A DNA stretch of 64,000 nucleotides from Pseudomonas sp. Q2-TVG4-2 (GCF_013620795.1 NZ_LGLW01000007.1:124001-188000), one strand, 5' to 3'. Positions 38,598 through 49,006 are shown, numbered from the stretch's first letter. The notes: generated by a model from the letters alone, not told the origin. Numbers and translations: made by a program.

Positions 38598-41500
38598 ATG
38601 AGTCGGCTTCTGGCCCTTGTGCTCGTTTTCCTGCGCCGCAGCCTCTGGCTGGGCGCAATCGGGCTGATGCTGCTTGCGCTCTATGTGAGTCTTGGCCGGC
38701 AATTGGTCCCGCTGGTAGCCGAGTATCGCCTCGAAATCCAGGACAAGGCGCATGAGCTGCTGGATATGCCGGTCGCGCTCGGCAGGCTGGAAGGTCGCTG
38801 GGAGGGCTTTTCGCCGCGGTTACTGGGGCACGATGTGATTCTAGGCGAAGGCGATGCAGCGGTGCGGCTGGATCGCCTGGCGTTGGTGCCGGACGTTGCG
38901 GCCACTCTCCTGTCCCGTCAGCTGCAACTGAAGGCCATCGAGTTCACCGGTGTCCATCTGAGTCTGGTGCAAAACGCCGAAGGCAAATGGCGTATCGATG
39001 GGCTGCCTGAACGCGACGAACAACCGCCGGCCGACCCGGCAAAGCTTTTTGCCGAGCTGCAGCGAATTCGAAGTCTGCGGCTTCTGGATAGCCAGATTAC
39101 TTTCGAGGCGCATGCCGAAGCGCCGCTGACCCTGACGTATGCCAACCTGGAGCTGCGCATCGCCGGCGAGCGCTTGCGCCTGGATGGTCGTGTATTGCTG
39201 CCGAATGGCCAGCCACTGAGCCTGGGGGCCCAGGCGCAGGTGCAAACAAACGACTGGCAGGCCAGTGAGGCCAAGCTCTATCTGAGCCTGCCGCAGAGCG
39301 ATTGGGCCGCCTGGGTGCCGGCGGGCCTGGCCGGCAGCTGGAGCCTTGAGCAGCTCCAGGCTGGCGGCGAGATATGGATTGACTGGCGCGCACAGGGATT
39401 GGCGCGGGCGGTGGCTCGATTGAATGCGCCGACACTGCAATTGAGGCGACAGCAACGTGATCCCGTGCTGATTGAGGATCTAGCTGTGAACGCTTATCTC
39501 GATCGGGCGGCTGATGGCTATCGCTTGCAGCTCGATGGCCTGGCCTTCACGCTCGAAGGGGAGCGCTGGCGGGATACCGCAGTAGTGATCCAACAACACG
39601 CCGCCGAAGATCGCTGGCGTCTGCAGGCCGATCACCTTGCTGTCGGGCCGGTGGCGGCTCTGGTTCACGCCGTGGCGCCATTGCCTGAGCTGGCAAACGA
39701 GTATCTGCTCGGGCTGGCACCGAGCGGGACGCTGCGCAATCTGCAGCTCGACTATCGCCCGGCGGCGCCCAGCGCCGAGCAATTGGTGTTCTCTGCCAAT
39801 CTCGATTCGGTCAGCATCAGTGCACACAACTGGGTGCCTGCCGTGCGCAACGTCAGCGGCGCCGTACAGGGCACTCTTTCCGGGGGCGAGCTGCGTTTCG
39901 ATAATCGTGATTTCGCGCTGCATCTGGCCCAGCTATTCCCGCGTCCCTGGGAGTACCATCGTGCCCGTGGCAGCCTACGCTGGACGCTGGATGACCAGGC
40001 CGTCACGCTCGCCGCGCCCTATCTGCAGGTCGACGGTGAAGAGGGGCGCATCGCCGGCGATTTCCTGATCCGCCTGATGCGCGATCCGGCGGTAGAAGAT
40101 TACATGGACCTGCGGGTCGGCATCTCTGACGGGGATGCTCGCTACACGCAAAAGTATCTGCCGACACGTTCGCCCGCGCTGAGCCCGGCGTTGAGCGAGT
40201 GGCTGAATACGGCGATTCGCGGTGGCACGGTCGAGCAGGGCTACTTTCAGTATCAGGGCGCGCTGGCTGCGGGCGCTGACGACACCGCGCGGAGCCTGAG
40301 CCTCTATTTCAAGGTGAAAGATGCCGAGCTTGCGTTTCAACCCGGCTGGCCGGTGTTGCGCGAAGGTCGCGGCGAGGTGCTGATCGAAAATAGGGGCGTG
40401 CGGGTACGCCTGGCTGAGGCACGCATGCTCGACAGCCTTGTACATGACGCCACGGCCGAAGTTCCTCGCAACCGTGGCGCTCAGCCACTGCGGTTAGATG
40501 TCGAGGGTCAGGTGGATGGCTACCTGCGAGATGCGTTGGCGCTGATGCAGGTGGCGCCGATCGGCACCGGTGAACTGTTCGCCGGCTGGCGTGGTGATGG
40601 CCCGTTGAGCGGGACGCTCGAACTGGGTATTCCACTGGCCCAGGGCGGTCGGCCTCAGGTTGTGGCCGAGTTTGCCAGCAGCGATGCGTCACTGTTCATC
40701 GCGCAGGCGGATCTGCAGCTCGAAGCGCTGGGCGGTGAGTTTCGCTATGACAGTGAGCAAGGTTTCAGTGCAAAGACATTTCGTGGCCGTACGCTGGGCG
40801 CCTCGGTACAAGGCAAGGCAATCGCCACTGGAAAGCCAGGCAAGCCATCCACACGGATCGAGGCGTCCGGCACGGTAACGTTGGATCGCCTTCTGGCGTG
40901 GCGAAAAATCGAACAACCGCTGCCGGCTTCGGGGGATCTGCCGCTGCGGCTGACGCTTTTACTGGGCGGTACCGAGAACCGTCTTCAGGTGGATTCGTCG
41001 TTGTTGGGTACCGAGCTGGCGCTTCCGGCGCCGTTCGGCAAGGCATCCAAGGAGCGGCGCGATACCACGCTGCGAATGACCCTGGGTGGCGAGCGCCAGC
41101 GTTACACGCTCAGACACGACGCACTGGCGGCGCTGACCTTCGTCGCGCCGACCGGCAATTGGAGCGAGGGCGGCGGTGAACTGGTGTTGGGCGGCGCGGC
41201 GGCGAACCTGCGCACAGACCAGGGCCTTTATGTTCGCGGCGATATTTCGCGCTTCGATCTGAGCGAATGGCAAGCGCTGCTGGCGACCTACGGCGAGGCC
41301 TCGACGAATGAGACGGGGGCCTCGATGTTGCGCCAGGTCCAGCTCGATATCGGCACCTTCGAGGGCTTCGGCACTCAGATCGACAATCTCGGAGTCGCCG
41401 TGCAGCGACTTCCCACAGGCTGGTTGCTCGGACTGGATAGTGAGACCGTCATCGGCGCCGTTCGCCTGCCGGATAACGGCAGTGAGCCCATCGCGCTGGA

Positions 41501-42401
41501 TCTGTCGCGATTGCGTCTGCCAGCGGCCGCCACGGATGAAACGCAGGCGCAGCCCAGCGATGCGCTGGCCGATGTCGATCCGAAGCGCCTGCCGGCCATG
41601 GATATTGCCGTAGCCGAGTTGCTGCGGGGCGAGGAGTCGCTGGGTGCATGGTCGTTGAAGGTGCGGCCGAGCGCGGAGGGGGTGGCGTTCTCAGATCTCG
41701 ATCTGGATCTCAAGGGTTTGAAACTTGGTGGCAACGGTGGCTGGAGTGGATCGCGAACCTGGTACAAAGGGCGGCTGGAGGGGGCGAATCTCGCCGATGT
41801 ACTGCTGGCCTGGGGTTTCGCGCCTTCAACTACCAGCGAGGATTTTCGCTTGGACGTGGACGCCAGCTGGCCGGGCTCGCCGGCATTCTTCGCGCTGAAT
41901 CGGTTGTCCGGCCAACTCGACGCTCGGCTGCGTAATGGCCAACTTCGCGAGGTGGATGGCGGCGCGCAGGCGCTGCGGGTGTTTGGTCTGCTCAATTTCG
42001 ATTCAATTGGTCGGCGGCTGCGACTGGACTTCTCGGATCTGTTCAGCAAGGGCTTGAGCTACGACCGGATCAAGGCCGAGCTGGTCGCGACCGACGGTAT
42101 CTACGTGACCTCTCAGCCGCTGACGGTCACCGGGCCGTCCAGTAATCTGGAGCTGGATGGCAAGCTGGATCTGGTCAATGATCGTATCGATGCAAAGCTG
42201 CTGGTGACGCTTCCGGTCAGCAACAACTTGCCGCTGGCGGCATTGATTGTTGGCGCGCCGGCCATTGGCGGCGCCCTGTTCGTCGTCGACAAGTTGCTGG
42301 GGGACAAAGTCGCGCGCTTCGCGACGGTCCAATACAAGGTCGAGGGCCCTTGGCAGGCGCCCAAAATTACCTTCGACAAGCCTTTCGAGAAGCCCAACTG
42401 A
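38598..42401 (+). CDS. yhdP: YhdP-family AsmA-like protein
   Basis: This protein of 1267 residues has an N-terminal membrane helix (LWLGAIGLMLLALYVSLG) and a very long periplasmic beta-rich region. YhdP is one of the AsmA-like proteins that bridge the inner and outer membranes and move phospholipids outward. Marks include the DUF3971 start (AHELLDMPVALGRLEGRWEGFSPRL) and the C-terminal AsmA2-type segment with FGLLNFDSIGRRLRLDFSDLFSKG. The end, WQAPKITFDKP, is typical. The ATG at 38598 was chosen over a GTG at 38583 because GGTGGAG precedes it. It follows rng and precedes the nitrilase gene, an order kept in pseudomonads. Confidence 0.93.
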   Translation: MSRLLALVLVFLRRSLWLGAIGLMLLALYVSLGRQLVPLVAEYRLEIQDKAHELLDMPVALGRLEGRWEGFSPRLLGHDVILGEGDAAVRLDRLALVPDVAATLLSRQLQLKAIEFTGVHLSLVQNAEGKWRIDGLPERDEQPPADPAKLFAELQRIRSLRLLDSQITFEAHAEAPLTLTYANLELRIAGERLRLDGRVLLPNGQPLSLGAQAQVQTNDWQASEAKLYLSLPQSDWAAWVPAGLAGSWSLEQLQAGGEIWIDWRAQGLARAVARLNAPTLQLRRQQRDPVLIEDLAVNAYLDRAADGYRLQLDGLAFTLEGERWRDTAVVIQQHAAEDRWRLQADHLAVGPVAALVHAVAPLPELANEYLLGLAPSGTLRNLQLDYRPAAPSAEQLVFSANLDSVSISAHNWVPAVRNVSGAVQGTLSGGELRFDNRDFALHLAQLFPRPWEYHRARGSLRWTLDDQAVTLAAPYLQVDGEEGRIAGDFLIRLMRDPAVEDYMDLRVGISDGDARYTQKYLPTRSPALSPALSEWLNTAIRGGTVEQGYFQYQGALAAGADDTARSLSLYFKVKDAELAFQPGWPVLREGRGEVLIENRGVRVRLAEARMLDSLVHDATAEVPRNRGAQPLRLDVEGQVDGYLRDALALMQVAPIGTGELFAGWRGDGPLSGTLELGIPLAQGGRPQVVAEFASSDASLFIAQADLQLEALGGEFRYDSEQGFSAKTFRGRTLGASVQGKAIATGKPGKPSTRIEASGTVTLDRLLAWRKIEQPLPASGDLPLRLTLLLGGTENRLQVDSSLLGTELALPAPFGKASKERRDTTLRMTLGGERQRYTLRHDALAALTFVAPTGNWSEGGGELVLGGAAANLRTDQGLYVRGDISRFDLSEWQALLATYGEASTNETGASMLRQVQLDIGTFEGFGTQIDNLGVAVQRLPTGWLLGLDSETVIGAVRLPDNGSEPIALDLSRLRLPAAATDETQAQPSDALADVDPKRLPAMDIAVAELLRGEESLGAWSLKVRPSAEGVAFSDLDLDLKGLKLGGNGGWSGSRTWYKGRLEGANLADVLLAWGFAPSTTSEDFRLDVDASWPGSPAFFALNRLSGQLDARLRNGQLREVDGGAQALRVFGLLNFDSIGRRLRLDFSDLFSKGLSYDRIKAELVATDGIYVTSQPLTVTGPSSNLELDGKLDLVNDRIDAKLLVTLPVSNNLPLAALIVGAPAIGGALFVVDKLLGDKVARFATVQYKVEGPWQAPKITFDKPFEKPN

Positions 42402-42446
42402 GGATTGTTTTGTGCAGTTGGCCGAGCGTACGGAGAGTATCCATCC

Positions 42447-43292
42447 ATGACCCTAGCCGTTATTCAGATGGTCAGCCAGGCCGACATCCAGGCGAATCTA
42501 GCGGTCGCCAGACGCTTGTTGGAGCAGGCCGCCGAGGCCGGTGCACGGCTCGCGGTGTTGCCGGAGAACTTCGCCGCTATGGGACGGACCGATCTGCCGG
42601 CGGTCGGCCGCGCCGAAGCCGAGGGGATCGGGCCGATACTGCCATGGTTGAAACGGACTGCACGTGACCTCAGGTTATGGATAGTCGCCGGCACGCTGCC
42701 GCTGCCACCTGATGACCAGCCGCAATCGAAGGTCCAGGCCTGCTCGCTGCTGGTCGATGATCAGGGCCAGCGCGTTGCGCGGTACGACAAGCTGCACCTG
42801 TTCGACGCTGAAGTCAGTGATGCGCGCGGGCGCTATCGGGAATCGGACGACTACGCGGCGGGAGAGCGCTTGGTGGTGGTCGATACACCGGTGGGCCGAC
42901 TGGGCATGACGGTGTGTTACGACCTGCGTTTCGCCGAGCTGTATTCGGCGCTGCGACTGGCCGGTGCTGAGTTGATTAGCGCTCCTTCGGCTTTTACCAG
43001 CGTGACAGGCCAGGCGCATTGGGAGATGTTGATACGCACGCGGGCCATCGAGACTCAATGCTATATGCTGGCTGCAGCGCAGGGTGGCGAACACCCTGGC
43101 GGGCGGCTTACCCACGGTCATTCGTCTATCGTGGATCATTGGGGGAGTGTGCTGAGCAAACATACAACTGGCGAAGCGGCATTGGTTGCCGACCGAGACA
43201 CTGCCGAACAGGCGGCTACGCGCCTGCGCATGCCAGTGCTGAGCCATCGCCGATTCACCGCGCCCCGCATTGTCTCGGGCACTTTGGAGTAG
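42447..43292 (+). CDS. Nitrilase-superfamily amidohydrolase (deaminated glutathione amidase-like)
   Basis: This 281-residue carbon-nitrogen hydrolase has the Glu-Lys-Cys triad: Glu in LPENFAAMG, Lys in YDKLHLFD, Cys in MTVCYDLRF. The branch (NIT1-type, including E. coli YbeM) repairs deaminated glutathione. This activity is inferred from family position; other amides are possible. The start [11 protein letters not shown] at 42447 follows CGGAGAG. tldD begins two bases after the stop, so they are probably co-transcribed. Confidence 0.88.
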   Translation: MTLAVIQMVSQADIQANLAVARRLLEQAAEAGARLAVLPENFAAMGRTDLPAVGRAEAEGIGPILPWLKRTARDLRLWIVAGTLPLPPDDQPQSKVQACSLLVDDQGQRVARYDKLHLFDAEVSDARGRYRESDDYAAGERLVVVDTPVGRLGMTVCYDLRFAELYSALRLAGAELISAPSAFTSVTGQAHWEMLIRTRAIETQCYMLAAAQGGEHPGGRLTHGHSSIVDHWGSVLSKHTTGEAALVADRDTAEQAATRLRMPVLSHRRFTAPRIVSGTLE

Positions 43293-43294
43293 AT

Positions 43295-44737
43295 ATGAGT
43301 GAACTGTTGTTACCTGTCACCGAGCGCCTGCTGACGCCGGGCGGGCTGGGCCTCGACGATCTGCCAGGCTTGCTCGGCGAGCTGGCTGGTCCCGGTATCG
43401 ATGCCGCAGATCTGTATTTTCAGGATCAGGTGACCGAGTCCTGGGTGCTGGAAGACGGCATCGTCAAAGAAGGCGGTTTTCACCTCGAGCAAGGCGTGGG
43501 CGTTCGCGCGCTGTCGGGCGAAAAGACCGGCTTCGCCTACAGCAATGCGATCACTGCCGATGCGCTGCGCCAGGCCGCCGAAGCGGCCCGCTCGATCGCC
43601 CGCGGCGGTCAGCAGGGCCGTGTTCAGGTGCTGTCGAAGGCCACCTTCACGTCGCTGTATGACCGGGACAACCCGCTGGATGGGCTCGGCCGGGCGGAAA
43701 AGGTCGAGCTGCTCAAGCGGATTGACGTCGCCACGCGGGCGCTGGATCCACGCATCAAACAGGTCACTGTGAGCCTGGCAGGCGTCTGGGAGCACATTCT
43801 GGTGGCCGGTCTGGACGGCGGCATGGCGGCCGATATACGCCCGCTGGTGCGCTTCAACGTCAGCGTCATCGTCGAACAGAGCGGGCGCCGCGAGCGCGGC
43901 GGGCATGGTGGCGGCGGACGTACCGGATATGATTACTTCCTCAGCGAAGACCGGGCGATGGGTTATGCCCGGGAGGCGCTGCGACAGGCACTGGTGAATC
44001 TCGAAGCCGTTGCGGCGCCAGCGGGTACTTTGCCGGTGGTGCTGGGGCCGGGCTGGTCGGGCGTGTTGCTGCACGAGGCCGTCGGTCACGGGCTGGAAGG
44101 CGATTTCAATCGCAAGGGCAGTTCGGCCTATAGCGGCCGAATCGGCCAGCAGGTCGCCTCCAAGCTGTGCACCATCGTCGATGATGGCACCCTGGCCAAC
44201 CGCCGTGGCTCGCTGAGCGTCGATGACGAAGGCACACCGACTCAGTGCACCACGCTGATCGAGAACGGAATACTCAAAGGCTACATTCAAGACAAGCTTA
44301 ACGCGCGCTTGATGGGCGTTGCTCCCACCGGCAACGGCCGGCGCGAATCATACGCGCACCTGCCGATGCCACGGATGACCAACACCTATATGCGGGCGGG
44401 CGAAAGCGACCCCGAGGAAATTATCCGCTCGGTGAAGAGGGGCATCTACTGCGCGAGCCTTGGCGGCGGGCAGGTGGACATCACCAGCGGCAAGTTTGTG
44501 TTTTCGACCAGTGAGGCCTATCTGATCGAAGACGGCAAGATTACCGCGCCAGTGAAAGGCGCTACCCTGATCGGCAACGGGCCGGAGGTGATGAACAAGG
44601 TTTCGATGGTCGGTACCGACCTGGCTCTGGACAGTGGTGTCGGCACCTGCGGCAAGGATGGCCAGTCGGTGCCGGTCGGCGTTGGTCAGCCGACCTTGAA
44701 GATAGACGGCATAACGGTGGGAGGAACAGGGGCCTGA
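43295..44737 (+). CDS. tldD: Metalloprotease TldD
   Basis: TldD is the zinc-dependent catalytic half of the TldD/TldE (PmbA) protease, which cuts unfolded peptides and takes part in processing microcins and degrading antitoxins. The 480-residue protein shows the metal motif [12 protein letters not shown] (HExxxH, near residue 260) and the substrate-region [16 protein letters not shown]. The ATG at 43295 lies just after the nitrilase stop; a longer open frame upstream is the shadow of the nitrilase gene. Its partner pmbA is 707 bases downstream, past the oppositely oriented darP. Confidence 0.95.
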   Translation: MSELLLPVTERLLTPGGLGLDDLPGLLGELAGPGIDAADLYFQDQVTESWVLEDGIVKEGGFHLEQGVGVRALSGEKTGFAYSNAITADALRQAAEAARSIARGGQQGRVQVLSKATFTSLYDRDNPLDGLGRAEKVELLKRIDVATRALDPRIKQVTVSLAGVWEHILVAGLDGGMAADIRPLVRFNVSVIVEQSGRRERGGHGGGGRTGYDYFLSEDRAMGYAREALRQALVNLEAVAAPAGTLPVVLGPGWSGVLLHEAVGHGLEGDFNRKGSSAYSGRIGQQVASKLCTIVDDGTLANRRGSLSVDDEGTPTQCTTLIENGILKGYIQDKLNARLMGVAPTGNGRRESYAHLPMPRMTNTYMRAGESDPEEIIRSVKRGIYCASLGGGQVDITSGKFVFSTSEAYLIEDGKITAPVKGATLIGNGPEVMNKVSMVGTDLALDSGVGTCGKDGQSVPVGVGQPTLKIDGITVGGTGA

Positions 44738-44748
44738 CGGATGCTTCA

Positions 44749-44795
44749 GCTTCAAGCCAGCGCGAGGTGCGCTTTGTTACTGTGTCGCTTGAAGC
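44749..44795. terminator. Inverted repeat between tldD and darP
   Basis: GCTTCAAGC (44749-44757) and GCTTGAAGC (44787-44795) form a perfect 9-base inverted repeat between two convergent genes. There is no clear T run. It may act as a shared terminator, and its bases resemble other AGCTTGAAGC-type intergenic repeats in the window. Confidence 0.5.
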
Positions 44796-44816
44796 GTAAA
44801 GCTTGCAGCTGCTTGG

Positions 44817-45338
44817 TTAGCGCAGCCCGCGCTGGGTCTCGTCCAGCTCGCGGATGTACTTGAAGATCTTGCGGGTGGCGGCTGGCGGCTTGTTTCGCGC
44901 CGCTTCGTGCTGGGCATGGCGGATCAGCCCACGCAGGTGCTGACGGTCGGCCTCTGGGTAGTCAGTAACGAAGGCTTCGAGGGTCTCGTCGTTACCGGCG
45001 ATCAGGCGGTCGCGCCAGCGTTCCAGTGCATGGAAGCGCTCGTTGTATTGGCGGGTTGAGGCATCGAGTTGGTCGACCAGAGCCAGAATGGCGTCGACGT
45101 CCTGATCGCGCATCAGCTTGCCAATGTATTGCAGGTGGCGTTTGCGCGCGATATGAGCCGTGTGCTTCGGCGCATCGGCCAGCGCCTTGCGCAGTGCATC
45201 GGTGAGTGGCAGACGGTCTAGGACATCGGGCTTGAGGGTCGTGAGGCGTTCACCCAGCTCCTGGAGGGCGTGCAGCTCACGCTTGACCTGGGTTTTGCTT
45301 TTCTCCTCGAAGCCGTCGAGATCGGAAATATCAGGCAT
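44817..45338 (-). CDS. darP: Ribosome biogenesis factor DarP (YjgA)
   Basis: DarP assists late assembly of the 50S ribosomal subunit. The 173-residue all-helical acidic protein shows the family pattern: [56 protein letters not shown], and the C-terminal FKYIRELDE. The length is typical. It lies between tldD and pmbA on the opposite strand, the usual place in pseudomonads. Confidence 0.92.
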   Translation of the reverse strand: MPDISDLDGFEEKSKTQVKRELHALQELGERLTTLKPDVLDRLPLTDALRKALADAPKHTAHIARKRHLQYIGKLMRDQDVDAILALVDQLDASTRQYNERFHALERWRDRLIAGNDETLEAFVTDYPEADRQHLRGLIRHAQHEAARNKPPAATRKIFKYIRELDETQRGLR

Positions 45339-45444
45339 GGGGCTGGTCCAGTAGGAAATGCCGCCATGATAACAGCAGCCTTGCTGCGGAGCTCAATCGA
45401 GCACCCTTGGCTGCGACTTGATCGAATCAGTTGTTGGAGTGTTT

Positions 45445-46791
45445 ATGAGTGAAATTGAGGGGATCGGTCCGCACGCGTTACCTGGATTGCGCGAAAAGGT
45501 CGCGCGGATCATAGAGGAGGCCAGCCGACAGGGCGCGAGTGCCTGCGAAGTGTCCGTCTCGATGGAGCAGGGCCTATCAACGACGGTCCGCCAGCGTGAA
45601 GTAGAGACGGTCGAGTTCAATCGCGACCAGGGCTTCGGCATCACGCTCTACGTCGGCCAGCGCAAAGGTTCGGCCAGTACCACCGGCAGCGGTGACGAGG
45701 CGATTCGAGAAACGGTGGCAGCCGCGCTAGCGATCGCCAAACATGCCTCCGAAGACGAGTTTGCCGGCCTCGCCGATCCGGCATTAATGGCGACGGACGT
45801 GCCGGAGCTGGATCTTTACCACCCTTGGAGCATTTCGCCCGACGAGGCGGTAGAGCTGGCGCTCAGCTGCGAGGCGGCGGCCTTCGCCACCGACAAACGC
45901 ATCCTCAATGCCGACGGTACCAGCCTGAGCACTCACCAGGGCTGCCGGGGTTACGGCAATAGTAATGGCTTCATCGGAGCCTACTGCAGCACCCGCCACA
46001 GTCTTAGCAGCGTGATGATCGCCGAGGCCGAAGGGCAGATGCAGCGGGATTACCACTACGATGTCTCCCGTGTCGCTGGTGACCTGGCGTCCGCCGAGTC
46101 TATTGGTCGACGTGCCGCCGAGCGCGCGGTTCGCCGCCTGGGTGCCCGTCCCGTACCGACCTGCGATGTCCCGGTGCTGTTCTCGTCGGAACTGGCGACG
46201 GGGCTGTTCGGCCATTTCCTCGCTGCGATTTCGGGCGGCAATCTTTATCGAAAGTCTTCTTATCTGGAAGACGCGTTGGGACAAACGCTATTTCCCGAGT
46301 GGTTAAGCCTCGACGAGCGTCCGCATCTGCCGCGCGGATTGGCCAGTTCGGCCTATGACGGCGATGGGCTGGCGACCTATGCCAAGCCGTTCGTCGAGAA
46401 CGGCAAACTGCTCTCCTATGTGTTGGGCACCTATTCTGGGCGCAAGTTGGGCATGCCCAGCACTGCCAATGCCGGCGGCGTGCACAACCTTTTCGTCACT
46501 CACGGTGATGAAGATCAGGCGGCTTTGATTCGTCGTATGGGACGCGGATTGCTGGTCACCGAGCTGATGGGGCAGGGCTTGAACCTGGTTACGGGAGACT
46601 ATTCGCGTGGTGCCGGCGGCTTCTGGGTCGAAAACGGTGAAATTCAGTTCCCGGTGCAAGAAGTCACTATCGCGGGCAACCTGCGTGAAATGTTCCGTCA
46701 GATCGTCGCGGTGGGTTGCGATGTTGAGACGCGTAGCAGCATTCACACCGGGTCTGTGCTGATCGAGCGGATGAAGGTGGCGGGGAGTTAA
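45445..46791 (+). CDS. pmbA: Metalloprotease subunit PmbA (TldE)
   Basis: PmbA/TldE is the non-catalytic partner of TldD. The 448-residue protein has the U62 fold but lacks the HExxxH motif. Visible features are QREVETVEFNRDQGFGITLYVG, DCxxYxYD-type LDLYHPWSISPDEAVELAL, and the C-terminal GQGLNLVTGDYSRGAGGFWVENGEIQFPV. The ATG at 45445 follows TTGGAGT. It is separated from tldD by darP on the other strand and converges with ptsO over a repeat-containing gap. Confidence 0.94.
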   Translation: MSEIEGIGPHALPGLREKVARIIEEASRQGASACEVSVSMEQGLSTTVRQREVETVEFNRDQGFGITLYVGQRKGSASTTGSGDEAIRETVAAALAIAKHASEDEFAGLADPALMATDVPELDLYHPWSISPDEAVELALSCEAAAFATDKRILNADGTSLSTHQGCRGYGNSNGFIGAYCSTRHSLSSVMIAEAEGQMQRDYHYDVSRVAGDLASAESIGRRAAERAVRRLGARPVPTCDVPVLFSSELATGLFGHFLAAISGGNLYRKSSYLEDALGQTLFPEWLSLDERPHLPRGLASSAYDGDGLATYAKPFVENGKLLSYVLGTYSGRKLGMPSTANAGGVHNLFVTHGDEDQAALIRRMGRGLLVTELMGQGLNLVTGDYSRGAGGFWVENGEIQFPVQEVTIAGNLREMFRQIVAVGCDVETRSSIHTGSVLIERMKVAGS

Positions 46792-46888
46792 AGCCGCAAC
46801 CTGGAAGCCGATGGAAAGCTAGACGGAATAGCAGCTGTAAGCTTGAAACTAAAAGTTGAAAAGGCTTGGTCGGGCTCGACACTGTTTC

Positions 46889-46909
46889 GCTTCCAGCTTC
46901 CAGCTTCCA
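46889..46909 (+). repeat. Tandem heptamer repeat, 3 x GCTTCCA
   Basis: Three exact copies of the 7-base unit GCTTCCA lie in the gap between pmbA and ptsO, only 7 bases from the ptsO stop codon. It is the same unit as the fourfold repeat at 24345-24372. The rest of the gap carries similar AGCTGTAAGCTTGAAAC sequence. Confidence 0.85.
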
Positions 46910-46915
46910 GCTCTG

Positions 46916-47188
46916 CTACTCGCCCTCCTCGAAATAGTCTTCGATCAGCGCGGTCAACGCCTCGAGTGCCTCTTGGTCCTGTTCGCCCTGGGTGTGTAGG
47001 TGCAGGGTGGTGCCTTTGCTGGCGGCAAGCATCATGACGGCCATGATGCTTTTGCCATCGATGAGGCTAGCAGGACAGCGCCCGACGCGGATGTCACAGG
47101 GATACCGGCTAGCGACACCAACAAACTTGGCGGCCGCGCGGGCATGCAGGCCCAGCTTGTTGATGATGATGATTTCGCACGAAGGCAT
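46916..47188 (-). CDS. ptsO: Nitrogen PTS phosphocarrier NPr
   Basis: NPr is the HPr-like carrier that passes phosphate from PtsP to PtsN in the regulatory nitrogen PTS. The 90-residue protein has His15 in KLGLHARAAAKFV, and the GKSIMAVMMLAASKGTTL segment, where the regulatory serine of HPr would be. The acidic C-terminus (ALIEDYFEEGE) is typical of NPr. It lies 8 bases after rapZ, in the operon rpoN-hpf-ptsN-rapZ-ptsO. FruB carries its own HPr domain, so this one is not for sugar uptake. Confidence 0.94.
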   Translation of the reverse strand: MPSCEIIIINKLGLHARAAAKFVGVASRYPCDIRVGRCPASLIDGKSIMAVMMLAASKGTTLHLHTQGEQDQEALEALTALIEDYFEEGE

Positions 47189-47196
47189 GTAAGTTC

Positions 47197-48054
47197 CTAA
47201 GCCAGGTCGCGGTGGCGGACCTGGACGTTCTTCAGGGGTTCGCGCAGTGCCTGCCCGAGTCGCTCAGCAAGATAAACCGAGCGGTGGTGCCCACCCGTGC
47301 AACCGATAGCGACAGTGACATAGGCGCGATTACTGGCTGCGAAGCGCGGAAGCCATTTGCTCAGATAGCCAAGGATGTCCTGAAACATCTCTTCAACATC
47401 CGCTTGCGTGGCGAGGTAATCGATGACGGGCTGATCCAATCCCGAAAAATCGCGCAGGTCAGCCTTCCAGTACGGGTTGGGTAGGCAGCGCACATCAAAC
47501 ACCAAGTCGGCATCAACCGGCATGCCGCGCTTGAAGCCAAATGATTCGAAGAGAAACGCCGTGCCCGGTTCAGGCTTGTTGAGTAGGCGCAGCTTTAGCG
47601 TGTCGCGTAACTGGTACAGGTTGAGGTGCGTCGTGTCGATCTTCAGGTCGGCGTGATCGATGATGGGAGCCAGCAGCAGCTCTTCGTCACGGATGGCTTC
47701 GGCCAGGGAGCGGTTCTGATTGGTCAACGGGTGACGCCTGCGCGTTTCCGAGAAGCGCTTGAGTAGCGTCTCGTCGGCGGCGTCGAGGTACAGCACATCG
47801 CATTGAATATAGCGGGCGCGAACGTCCTTGAGCAGTTCGGGAAAGCGCTTCAGCTGGCTGGGCAGATTGCGCGCATCGATAGAGACCGCGACCTGCGGTT
47901 GTAGCAGTTCCGTGTGCAGCAGCGCCCGTTCTGCCAACTCAGGCAGAAGGCCGGCGGGCAGGTTGTCGATGCAGTAGAAGCCGTTGTCCTCGAGCACATC
48001 GAGCGCCGTGCTCTTGCCGGAACCGGAGCGGCCGCTGACGATGATCAGGCGCAT
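47197..48054 (-). CDS. rapZ: RNase adapter protein RapZ (YvcJ-like)
   Basis: This 285-residue protein has an N-terminal P-loop ([15 protein letters not shown], about residues 3-17) and a C-terminal domain ending [22 protein letters not shown]. In E. coli RapZ delivers the small RNA GlmZ to RNase E and binds glucosamine 6-phosphate. Whether that circuit exists in this organism is not shown. The ATG at 48054 is the family start; the open frame upstream is not. It lies between ptsN and ptsO, a conserved order. Confidence 0.94.
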   Translation of the reverse strand: MRLIIVSGRSGSGKSTALDVLEDNGFYCIDNLPAGLLPELAERALLHTELLQPQVAVSIDARNLPSQLKRFPELLKDVRARYIQCDVLYLDAADETLLKRFSETRRRHPLTNQNRSLAEAIRDEELLLAPIIDHADLKIDTTHLNLYQLRDTLKLRLLNKPEPGTAFLFESFGFKRGMPVDADLVFDVRCLPNPYWKADLRDFSGLDQPVIDYLATQADVEEMFQDILGYLSKWLPRFAASNRAYVTVAIGCTGGHHRSVYLAERLGQALREPLKNVQVRHRDLA

Positions 48055-48226
48055 TGCGGCGTCATGTTCGACAGGGCGCGGGCTTGATCGCCATGCTGTA
48101 CGCAGCGCGGGTAGGGTAGGAGTTGGCAGGTTATGGGCACGTCTCTTCCTCACTCAGCGTAGGGCGATGGAATGCCGTTCCGCCAGCAGGGCCTCGGTCG
48201 CGGCCACGGCGAAACGTCAACAGGCC

Positions 48227-48691
48227 CTAGCGACCGCTCTGAATATCGACGACGGCCTGATACAGGTCCGGTCCCGTATTGGCCTGACGCAGGCGTTCGC
48301 GGACCTCTTCGCGGTCCAGCATGCTGGCGATCTGCCGAAGCAGCTCAAGGTGTTCGTCGGTCGCCGCTTCCGGCACCAGCAGGACGAACAGCAGGTCGAC
48401 CGGCGCACCATCAATGGCATCGAAATCCACCGGCGTATCGAGCCGCAGCACCGCGCTGAGCGGTGACGTACAGCCGGGCATACGGCAATGAGGAATGGCA
48501 ATTCCATTGCCGAAGCCGGTGGAGCCGAGCTTCTCACGGGCAATGAAGCTTTCGAAGATGGCTTGGGAGTCGAGGTCTGGAAGGTCTCGGCCAAGCACTT
48601 TGGCGATCTGTTCCAGGACGCGTTTCTTGCTGCCGCCCGGTACGTTCACCAAGGAACGTCCGGGGGTCAGTATGTTTTCGATTCGGATCAT
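48227..48691 (-). CDS. ptsN: Nitrogen PTS EIIA component PtsN
   Basis: PtsN is the output protein of the nitrogen PTS; its phosphorylation affects potassium transport, polyhydroxyalkanoate accumulation and other processes in Pseudomonas. The 154-residue protein has an EIIA fold with phosphohistidine His68 in GNGIAIPHCRMPG and the preceding LGSTGFG. It lies 6 bases after hpf, and a gap of 172 bases with no gene precedes rapZ. NPr and RapZ follow, so the phosphorelay is encoded together. Confidence 0.94.
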   Translation of the reverse strand: MIRIENILTPGRSLVNVPGGSKKRVLEQIAKVLGRDLPDLDSQAIFESFIAREKLGSTGFGNGIAIPHCRMPGCTSPLSAVLRLDTPVDFDAIDGAPVDLLFVLLVPEAATDEHLELLRQIASMLDREEVRERLRQANTGPDLYQAVVDIQSGR

Positions 48692-48697
48692 GATGGG

Positions 48698-49006
48698 TCA
48701 GCGAGCTAGGGCGCCCTGGTTATGGTCGAGCTGTTTTTCTTTGTGCTTGATGAGCTGCCGGTCCAGCTTGTCGGCAAGCAGGTCTATAGCGGCGTACATG
48801 TCGCCATGTTCGGCATTGGCGACGACTTCGCGTCCAGCTACATGCAGCGTGGCTTCGGCTTTCTGCTTGAGTTTCTCGACCTGAAGGATCACCTGGATGG
48901 CAATGATGCGATCAAAATGCCGCTCCAGTCGGTCGAACTTCTCCTCGACGTAGTCACGCAGGGCGTCTGTGATTTCCAGGTGAAGGCCAGTGATGTTTAT
49001 TTGCAT
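48698..49006 (-). CDS. hpf: Ribosome hibernation promoting factor (short HPF/YfiA)
   Basis: HPF binds the 30S subunit and promotes inactive ribosome dimers when growth stops. The 102-residue form lacks the extra C-terminal dimerisation domain of the long type. Marks are the start MQINITGLHLEITDALRDYVEEKFDRLERHF, the basic VEKLKQKAEATLHVAG, and MYAAIDLLADKLDRQLIKHKEK. The ATG at 49006 has AAAGGAGA just upstream. It lies between rpoN and ptsN. Confidence 0.94.
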   Translation of the reverse strand: MQINITGLHLEITDALRDYVEEKFDRLERHFDRIIAIQVILQVEKLKQKAEATLHVAGREVVANAEHGDMYAAIDLLADKLDRQLIKHKEKQLDHNQGALAR

